Shown here: positions 14,135 to 19,240 of the stretch, in pieces
How the letters are laid out: the number at the start of each line of letters is the position of its first letter
Numbering within the stretch: the first letter of the stretch is position 1
NCBI GenBank assembly: GCA_044225205.1
Contig: JBGAIY010000115.1
Location: 1 to 19,240 of the forward strand
DNA: 19,240 bases
Reading direction: 5' to 3'
From: JAEUJT01 sp044225205
Lineage (GTDB): Bacteria; Myxococcota; Myxococcia; Myxococcales; Myxococcaceae
The notes under the pieces: model-generated
Database searches by the model: none
The model's input: only the letters and a program-made list of their open reading frames with translations
Told to the model about the DNA's origin: nothing
Translations under genes and position numbers: made by a program

Positions 14135-15418
14135 ATGCCCGTTCAAACCCTTGCCGAAGTGCTCAAAGCGTCTTCAACCGAAAAGCAGTTCTCGAACATC
14201 GCCGGTCAGGCGCTCAAAGCCGCGGGGTTGGCGGCACCCTCCCCGTTGACGGGCGAGGCCCGGCTCGTGCTGACCCGCATCATGGCGCAGTTGCCTCCGG
14301 TTCACTGGCTGACCCCGGGAGAGACCTTCAGCGCCCGTGACACCGAGAGCCACAGCGCGAACGGCCGCTTTTCTACGCGGGTGACCGTGCACTTCGACCG
14401 CCAACGCAACGTCGTCGCGGTTCACCACGTGCGCGGCCAAGAGGGCGACTACAACCACAGCGCCTTCGCCGAAGTGAAGCGCCTGCCGAACGCGGCCAAA
14501 GCGCAAGACGCCTGGGCGAAGGTGCTCAAGAAATACCGAATCGAAGGGGCGGCGCCCGCTCCGGCGAAACCCGTGAAGACCACGCCCCGCCCAGCGGCTC
14601 CTTCGAAGGGCACCCAGGCCCTGCTCGAAGCGGTCTGGCGAAACCCCGACGACCGGCGGGCCCTCTCGGTGTTGGCCGACGCGTGGGCCGAGCAGGGTGA
14701 CCCGCGCGGCGAATTCATTGCGTTGTCGCTGGTCGACAAGCCGACGCCCGACCAAGTCGAAAAACGCGTCAAGCTGGTCTCGAAGTTCAAAGGGCCGCTG
14801 GTCGGCCCCGCCCGTGAATTTCTGCGCGAATGGCACTTCGGTTCGAACGGCCTCGTCGAGTGGGCACGAATCGAAGCCGACAAGCTCATCGCCGGCCTCG
14901 ACGAGGTTTGCTGGCTCAACCCTCGCTTGGCGCTGACGGTGACGTCGCTCAAGAAGCTGTCGGTGGCCCAAGCGCTCGGCGCCAAGTCGCTCGAGCGCGT
15001 GTATTTCGTCGACCTCTCCGGGGTGAACCTCACCGACAAGGTGTTGGGGGCGTTGACCCCCGCCCTCGTACGCGTTCGCCACCTGGGCCTGAGCTGCCGC
15101 GGCCAAGCCAAAGACGTGTTTTCGCCCGCCGCGTTCAAGGCTTTCGCCGACCAGCTCGAGTGCCTCGAATATTTTCACTTCGACTTCTATGCCGGCACGG
15201 GCGTGGCGCCGCTGGGCACGTACCTCGAGGTGATGTTCGACAGCCCTGGGTTCAAAAAGCTCCGCGGCCTGGCGGTGCCCGGAGCCGACCCGGTCGTGCT
15301 CAAAGAGCGTTTTCCCAAGCTCAAGGGCGTCTTCACGAGCCAGTACCAGTCAGACCGGCGACCCGAAACCGGAGTCGACCTCGAGCTGTTCAAGGTCGGT
15401 CGGTACGAGGGCCGGTGA
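14135..15418 (+). CDS. TIGR02996 repeat-companion domain protein
   Basis: The 427-residue protein has three parts. Residues 1-135 form a domain I do not recognise (VTVHFDRQRNVVAVHHVRG, DYNHSAFAEV). A short Pro/Ala linker (about 139-158) follows. Residues about 161-199 match the TIGR02996 pattern (NPDDRRALSVLADAWAEQGDP then RGEFIAL). The remainder (about 200-427) looks like degenerate leucine-rich-repeat-type β/α units (LERVYFVDLSGVNLTD, RVRHLGLSC). TIGR02996 usually sits before such repeats in Myxococcus and planctomycete proteins of unknown function. No signal peptide is seen. The gap to the gene before is 54 bases. ATG 14135 is the first start. Confidence 0.82.
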   Translation: MPVQTLAEVLKASSTEKQFSNIAGQALKAAGLAAPSPLTGEARLVLTRIMAQLPPVHWLTPGETFSARDTESHSANGRFSTRVTVHFDRQRNVVAVHHVRGQEGDYNHSAFAEVKRLPNAAKAQDAWAKVLKKYRIEGAAPAPAKPVKTTPRPAAPSKGTQALLEAVWRNPDDRRALSVLADAWAEQGDPRGEFIALSLVDKPTPDQVEKRVKLVSKFKGPLVGPAREFLREWHFGSNGLVEWARIEADKLIAGLDEVCWLNPRLALTVTSLKKLSVAQALGAKSLERVYFVDLSGVNLTDKVLGALTPALVRVRHLGLSCRGQAKDVFSPAAFKAFADQLECLEYFHFDFYAGTGVAPLGTYLEVMFDSPGFKKLRGLAVPGADPVVLKERFPKLKGVFTSQYQSDRRPETGVDLELFKVGRYEGR

Positions 15419-15433
15419 CGAAGGGTAACCCGC

Positions 15434-15446
15434 TGGCAATTTGCCA
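15434..15446. promoter_or_regulatory. palindrome TGGCAATTTGCCA upstream of the ECF operon
   Basis: TGGCAA-T-TTGCCA is a perfect 6-1-6 palindrome 107 bases upstream of the sigma-factor ATG. Its right arm TTGCCA (15441-15446) could be a -35 hexamer with a weak -10 (CTGAAT, 15464-15469) 17 bases on. It is a candidate operator. It does not fit the sigma-54 GG-N10-GC pattern. Confidence 0.45.
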
Positions 15447-15552
15447 ATGTGCTGATTTTGCTGCTGAATTGTCGCCAGCGCCGGCCCGGTGTACGAGCGC
15501 ATGTCTCCCGAAGGGGCACTGGCGTGTCTCAAACGAAAGCGCAGGGTAGCCG

Positions 15553-16077
15553 ATGTCGCGAAGTGTCGAAGGGCTGAGCCGAACAGAGCTCACCACCCTC
15601 TACACCCAATTCGCGCCCGTCGTGTTTCGTCGTGCGCGCACGCTGCTCGGCAACGAGGCCGAAGCATGGGACGCAGTTCAGGAGGTATTCGAGCGCATGT
15701 TGACCCACTCCAGTGAATTTCGGGGCGAAGCGCGGCCGACGACGTGGGTCTACCGCATCACCACCAACCTGTGCCTCAACCTCATTCGGGCGCGCTCGCA
15801 AAGAGAAGCGAAGCCGGCCGACGAGGCCTCGGCGGCCGAGCCCACCACGAGCGACTCCGAACGAACCGAGACCCGCGACCTGCTGCGCCGCTGGGTCGAG
15901 CACCTCGACGAACGCGAGGCCGTGGTGGCCACGTTGCTGTTCGTCGACGGGCTCACCCAAGACGAAGTCGCCGACACCTTGGGCCTTTCACGCAAGACCA
16001 TTGGCCGCGAAGTCGAGGCCATTCGTCGCAAAGCGAGCGCCCTCGGGGCGTTGCCCAATGCCGAGGCCCAGTCATGA
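15553..16077 (+). CDS. ECF (extracytoplasmic function) RNA polymerase sigma factor
   Basis: The 174-residue protein is a typical ECF factor. Region 2 covers about 16-82 (YTQFAPVVFRRARTLLG, AVQEVFERML, TTWVYRITTNLCLNLIRAR). A short acidic linker follows, then region 4 (about 112-162) with helix-turn-helix LTQDEVADTLGLSRKTIGREVEAIRRK. Such factors direct RNA polymerase to envelope-stress or surface-response promoters. ATG 15553 has AGGG about 7 bases upstream. The stop overlaps the anti-sigma start (ATGA, 16074-16077), so the two are made together and almost certainly form a pair. Confidence 0.94.
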   Translation: MSRSVEGLSRTELTTLYTQFAPVVFRRARTLLGNEAEAWDAVQEVFERMLTHSSEFRGEARPTTWVYRITTNLCLNLIRARSQREAKPADEASAAEPTTSDSERTETRDLLRRWVEHLDEREAVVATLLFVDGLTQDEVADTLGLSRKTIGREVEAIRRKASALGALPNAEAQS

Positions 16078-16826
16078 CCACCCACCTGTCGAGCCTGGTT
16101 CTCGACGAATTGGCGGCGGGCGTGCCCGCGAGCGAGGCGGCCCGCGCTCACGTCGGCTCGTGCGGGAGCTGCCAGGGCAAGCTCGAGGCGTTGCGCGCCG
16201 AGCGGGTGGCGTTCGTTGGTTCGGCGCCGGCGGTCGAACAGCTGGCTCGGCTTCAGCAGCGCCGTGACGACGTCGCTCGCGCCCAGGCCCCAGCCCCTTC
16301 GTGGCTGCGGTGGTTGTGGGCCCCGGTCGCCGTGGGCGCCGTGGCCGCCCTCGCCCTTTTCGTGACTCCCCCTGCGCGGGTCGACCCGGCGGCGCCGACC
16401 GAACGGGTGAAGGGCGCGGCGACCTTCGAACTTCGCGCCCAGCGCACGGGCGCCAGCGTCGATCACGCCCGGGTGGGCGACTCGGTGTCGCTCTGGTTCG
16501 GCGCCGGTCGCACGGCGTCGCTCGCGGTGCTGGGCGTCGACGAGTCGGGCCACGTCGACGTGGTCTGGCCGCTCAACGCCGACCCCAATGGCCACTCGGA
16601 GAAGGTCAACGCCGACGACGGCATCGCCCAGTTGGCCGAATTCGAAGTCACGCCCGGGCCCATGGTGCTCCATGCCTTGGTGACCGAGGGCGACGTGCCA
16701 CTCGACGCGCTCGTCGCTTCGGTGCAATTGCAGGTCGAGCGGGCCAAGAACCCGCTCGAAGTGACCCTCATTGCCCCGGCGGGAGTCACCGCGGTGCTGA
16801 GCCGCCGACTCGAGGTCTCCAAGTGA
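16074..16826 (+). CDS. transmembrane zinc-finger anti-sigma factor
   Basis: The 250-residue protein starts inside the sigma-factor stop (ATGA). The N-terminus carries a zinc-binding anti-sigma motif H-x3-C-x2-C (His26, Cys30, Cys33 in HVGSCGSC). One membrane helix lies at about 78-98 (WLWAPVAVGAVAALALFV). The rest, about 100-250, would be periplasmic and is β-rich (RVGDSVSLWFGAGRTASLAVLGVDESGHV), similar to DUF4384-like sensor domains seen next to caspase-like proteins. It would hold the ECF factor at the membrane until a signal releases it. It overlaps the caspase-like gene by GTGA. Confidence 0.88.
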   Translation: MTTHLSSLVLDELAAGVPASEAARAHVGSCGSCQGKLEALRAERVAFVGSAPAVEQLARLQQRRDDVARAQAPAPSWLRWLWAPVAVGAVAALALFVTPPARVDPAAPTERVKGAATFELRAQRTGASVDHARVGDSVSLWFGAGRTASLAVLGVDESGHVDVVWPLNADPNGHSEKVNADDGIAQLAEFEVTPGPMVLHALVTEGDVPLDALVASVQLQVERAKNPLEVTLIAPAGVTAVLSRRLEVSK

Positions 16827-18382
16827 GTTGGCGCGTCGCCCTCGCCGCCGGCCTGCTCGCCGCGGGCCTCGCTTCGGCCCAACCGGGTACGGGGCGTCGG
16901 TACGCGCTCATCGTGGGCGAAAACCGCGGCTTGTCGTCTGACGAGGCGCTGCGTTTCGCCGAAGACGACGCGCGGCGAGTGCGCGACGTGCTCACCGAAT
17001 TGGGCGGCGTCGCCCCGAGCGATGCCTGGGTGCTCACCGGCACCTCGGTGAACGCGGGTTCGGTGCGCGAGGCGCTGGCCACGGTGTCGGCCGCGCTGCG
17101 CTCGGCGGGTGACGGGGGCGCGAGTCGGCTCATCGTGTACGTGTCGTCGCACGCGGGCGAAGGCGAGTTTCATTTCAACGGCACCACGCTGCCGTTCGCC
17201 GACCTGGTCGAGTTCGTGAAACAGGCTCCGGTCGAAGTGGGCGTGCTCGTGGTCGACGCGTGCCGTTCTGGGGCGGTGACCCGGCTCAAGGGCCTCAAGC
17301 CCAGTTCTGCGCCCACCGTGACGGTCGAGTCGGGGCTCAAGGGGCGGGTGTTCATTTCGGCTTCAGGGGCCGATGAGTACGCCCAAGAATCAGATCTGCT
17401 GCAGGGTTCGGCGTTCACCCACCATTTGGTCGCCGGTCTGCGCGGCGCGGCCGACGCGAGCCACGACGGCGCCGTCACGGTCGACGAAGCGTACGCGTGG
17501 GCGTGGGCCCGAACCCTCGAGTCGACGTTCGGGTCGACCACCGGCCTCCAGCGCCCGCAGGTGCACGTCGATCTGCGCGGCGAAGGCGAGCTCGTGTTGA
17601 CGCAGCCGGGGCAGGCGACCGCCCGGTTGACCTTGGGGGTCGAGTCGGCGGGCCACTGGCTCGTGGTCGACCGCAAGACGCAGCGGCTGGTGGCCGACCT
17701 GGTGAAGCCCGGGGGGCCGGTGTCGCTCGCGCTGCCGCCGGGCTCGTATGCCGTGCGGCTCCGTACCGACCGGCAGGTTTTCGAGCGCACGGTGACGGTG
17801 CCCGAGGCGGGCACGGTCGTCGTGAAAGACGCCGAACTCGAGCAGGCCTCGCTCCAGCGGGTCGCGCTCAAGGGCGGCGCGCCCGTCGAGCTGGCGTTGT
17901 CGGCGGGCGGGGTCGTCGCCTCGGGGCTGGTGGCCGGGCTCCAGGCCCAACCGGGCGTCGACGTGCGGCTCCGCCGTGACGGGCACCTCGTTTCGTTTCT
18001 CAACCAGCTGAGCGCCGAGGTCTCTTGGCGAACCGGGGCGAGCCCCAACGCCGGGTTTGCCCAGAACGAAGTGCAGGTCGCGTTCGGCGCGGGCCACCGG
18101 TTTCAGCTCGCGGCGCCGTGGGGGGCCGCGCGCAGCGCGAGCCTCGCCCTCGGTCTGGCCGCCGGGGCGCTCTTCGTACACCAAAGCCAGTTGCCCGACG
18201 GGTCGAGCCGCAATTCACTGGGGCCTTCGCTGCAATTCGACGTCGAGGGCCGGCTGCCGCTCGGCGGGCCGCTCGAGCTTTCGGCGCTGGGGTCGGCCGG
18301 CGGCGCGGTCATGAAAAAGAGCACTGGCATCAACGCGTTGCCCCGCTTGTCGGCGGCGCTGGCCCTGGTGGTGGTGTGGTGA
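16823..18382 (+). CDS. exported caspase-family (peptidase C14-like) protein
   Basis: The 519-residue protein starts with GTG 16823, overlapping the anti-sigma stop (GTGA). A signal peptide is visible (about 1-19, AAGLLAAGLASA then QPG), so it should be exported. Residues about 26-250 form a caspase fold: RYALIVGENRG at the first strand, His110 in VYVSSHAGEGEFHF, and Cys147 in VLVVDACRSGAVTR. The His/Cys dyad is intact. Family proteins cleave mostly after Arg/Lys or Asp; specificity here is unknown. The C-terminal half (about 255-519) is β-rich with a PEGA-like segment (LALPPGSYAVRLRTD) and no clear catalytic motif. A position beside an anti-sigma factor suggests a role in signal relay at the envelope (inference). 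Confidence 0.88.
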   Translation: MSWRVALAAGLLAAGLASAQPGTGRRYALIVGENRGLSSDEALRFAEDDARRVRDVLTELGGVAPSDAWVLTGTSVNAGSVREALATVSAALRSAGDGGASRLIVYVSSHAGEGEFHFNGTTLPFADLVEFVKQAPVEVGVLVVDACRSGAVTRLKGLKPSSAPTVTVESGLKGRVFISASGADEYAQESDLLQGSAFTHHLVAGLRGAADASHDGAVTVDEAYAWAWARTLESTFGSTTGLQRPQVHVDLRGEGELVLTQPGQATARLTLGVESAGHWLVVDRKTQRLVADLVKPGGPVSLALPPGSYAVRLRTDRQVFERTVTVPEAGTVVVKDAELEQASLQRVALKGGAPVELALSAGGVVASGLVAGLQAQPGVDVRLRRDGHLVSFLNQLSAEVSWRTGASPNAGFAQNEVQVAFGAGHRFQLAAPWGAARSASLALGLAAGALFVHQSQLPDGSSRNSLGPSLQFDVEGRLPLGGPLELSALGSAGGAVMKKSTGINALPRLSAALALVVVW

Positions 18383-19047
18383 CGCTGACGCGGCCACCGT
18401 TTCTGCTGATCGGCCTCATGCTGGCGGGGGCGCTCGTCACGGCGTGCCTCGACCCGCTCTTCGAAGCCGGTGACGTCATCGTCGGTGACTGGGTGGCCTG
18501 TTGCGACCGCAACCAGTCAATCGACACGCGGCCCGCCGTCGCCGGTGACTATGTCACCGCGACCTCGTTTCCCTCGTGCGACTGCACGGCGGGGGCTTCG
18601 TGCCTCCGCTACCAACCCGCCCGTGGCGGCTGCCGGTTGGTGACCGTGGGCGGCGGCCCCGGCGGAGGAACTGGGTCTCTCGACGCCGGCGCGGCCGGTG
18701 GTGGTGGTGGGAGCGGCTCGTTCGACGCGGGTCTGGGCGGGGTCGATGCCGGCGTGGGGTCAAGTGACGCTGGTGTCGCACCGAGCGACGCCGGTACCGG
18801 GTTTGGCGACGCCGGTACCAGCTTCGACGCCGGCGTGGCGCAGCCAGACGCGGGGAGCGGCTACGACGCTGGGTCTGGAATGGGGGGCGGCGCTGGAGGA
18901 GGCGGCGGCACCGAGACCGATTGGCAGTTGTGCTGCGTCAGCGGGCAGCTCGACAGCTGTGCTTGCCCTGGGCCGTTTTGCGGAGCGCCGACGTTCGCGA
19001 CGTGCGCACACGGCACGTGCAGCGAGACGGGGCACTGCCCTCAGTGA
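18379..19047 (+). CDS. Cys-rich lipoprotein with DAG-repeat linker
   Basis: The 222-residue protein starts with GTG 18379 overlapping the caspase-like stop (GTGA); GTG 18376 is the alternative. The signal sequence ends VTAC with Cys23 as likely lipid anchor. A Cys-containing block (about 35-85: VACCDRN, SCDCTAGASC) follows. A Gly/Ser/DAG linker with nine DAG units (about 95-180) leads to a C-terminal Cys-rich block (WQLCCVSGQLDSCACPG, ending CSETGHCPQ). The layout parallels the lipoprotein at 5958-6671. It is the last gene of the ECF operon, so it may be part of the sensor or an output. Function is unknown. Confidence 0.85.
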   Translation: MTLTRPPFLLIGLMLAGALVTACLDPLFEAGDVIVGDWVACCDRNQSIDTRPAVAGDYVTATSFPSCDCTAGASCLRYQPARGGCRLVTVGGGPGGGTGSLDAGAAGGGGGSGSFDAGLGGVDAGVGSSDAGVAPSDAGTGFGDAGTSFDAGVAQPDAGSGYDAGSGMGGGAGGGGGTETDWQLCCVSGQLDSCACPGPFCGAPTFATCAHGTCSETGHCPQ

Positions 19048-19074
19048 CGACGGTGAATTGAAGCGGTTGCGTCG

Positions 19075-19240
19075 TGCTTGAAAACCCAAGTGCTGCGACG
19101 GCCCCCACGCCCAGCTCGCCGTGCACGGCGCGTTCAGGTTCGCTGGGTTTGAACGCGAAAGTGGCCTGCGATGGTGACGGCTGGCTGCGGTCGCGTTGCG
19201 TTTCGCGGAGCTTGAAAGTGAAGTGGGCTGCGACGGCGAC
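19075..19240. repeat. degenerate three-copy repeat
   Basis: A pattern GAAA-(n)-AAGTG-(n)-CTGCGAyGG recurs near 19075-19101, 19151-19180 and 19212-19240 (for example CTGCGACGG, CTGCGATGG, CTGCGACGG). Spacing is irregular and copies diverge. It may continue beyond the window. Confidence 0.3.
19117..19130. repeat. 14-bp perfect palindrome CGCCGTGCACGGCG
   Basis: CGCCGTG and CACGGCG are exact inverse complements with no spacer. It lies 70 bases after the lipoprotein stop. Without a loop or T-run it is a poor terminator; a protein-binding site or part of a repeat is possible. Confidence 0.4.

Larger units (their letters stand above)
19048..19240. other. terminal stretch without a supported gene
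   Basis: These 193 bases run to the window edge. One minus-strand frame stays open from the edge down to 18938 (about 100 codons), but its residue mix is atypical and it would overlap the lipoprotein gene, so I do not call it. The stretch holds a palindrome and a degenerate repeat listed separately. No T-run terminator follows the operon. Confidence 0.5.

Noticed and set aside
15434..15450. sigma-54 promoter (TGGCA...TTGC)
   Set aside because: The GG and GC dinucleotides are 6 bases apart here, not the required 10.
18661..18900. GACGCCGG-rich stretch as a DNA tandem repeat or CRISPR
   Set aside because: Spacing is irregular and the pattern is explained by DAG codons of the lipoprotein linker.
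18938..19240. Minus-strand frame of about 100 codons reaching the right edge
   Set aside because: It overlaps the well-supported lipoprotein gene, has no clear domain, and its visible internal start has no ribosome-binding site.

Overview
The window is GC-rich (roughly two-thirds G+C, strong GC3 bias) and reads as a chromosomal segment of a Gram-negative delta-proteobacterial lineage, most likely Myxococcota. The clues are a TIGR02996 'repeat-companion' domain protein (known mainly from Myxococcus and Gemmata), two secreted lipoproteins with Asp-Ala-Gly (DAG) repeat linkers between Cys-rich blocks, tandem PilT-family ATPases, a VIT/vWA protein, and ECF sigma factors tied to large extracytoplasmic proteins. 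I see no phage, transposon, CRISPR, rRNA or tRNA. The assignment is inference from gene content; I could not search a database.

Layout. 1-540: an orphan Hpt phosphotransfer protein with a small leader hairpin. 560-2374 (minus): a homodimer-type ABC exporter. 2464-4988: two tandem PilT-like ATPases, the first broken near its C-terminus by a one-base frameshift. 5102-5928: glutathione peroxidase and a small unknown protein. 5958-6671 (minus): a Cys-rich, DAG-repeat lipoprotein. 6948-8461: a fatty-acid hydroxylase/sterol desaturase-like membrane enzyme divergent from a TetR regulator, with two near-identical palindromic operators and a good promoter between them. 8453-10516 (minus): a secreted protein resembling subtilase pro-regions, preceded by a membrane acyltransferase. 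10635-14080: a VIT/vWA protein split by two apparent one-base deletions, an atypical sigma-70-like factor and a 73-residue protein. 14135-15418: the TIGR02996 protein. 15553-19047: a tightly overlapping operon of ECF sigma factor, zinc-finger transmembrane anti-sigma factor, exported caspase-fold (C14) protein and a DAG-repeat lipoprotein. 19048-19240 holds no convincing gene.

How the genes work together. The clearest regulatory unit is TetR with the hydroxylase-like gene: one palindrome lies inside the -35/-10 spacer and the other just past the expected transcription start. The most interesting unit is the last operon, where every junction is a 4-base ATGA or GTGA stop/start overlap. A membrane-anchored anti-sigma factor is therefore co-produced with an exported cysteine-protease-like protein and a lipoprotein, which suggests an envelope-sensing pathway. 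The VIT/vWA, sigma-like and 73-residue genes look like a second sigma-linked module.

Three single-base indels in short C or G runs break two otherwise well-preserved genes. Sequencing or assembly error is as likely as real decay.
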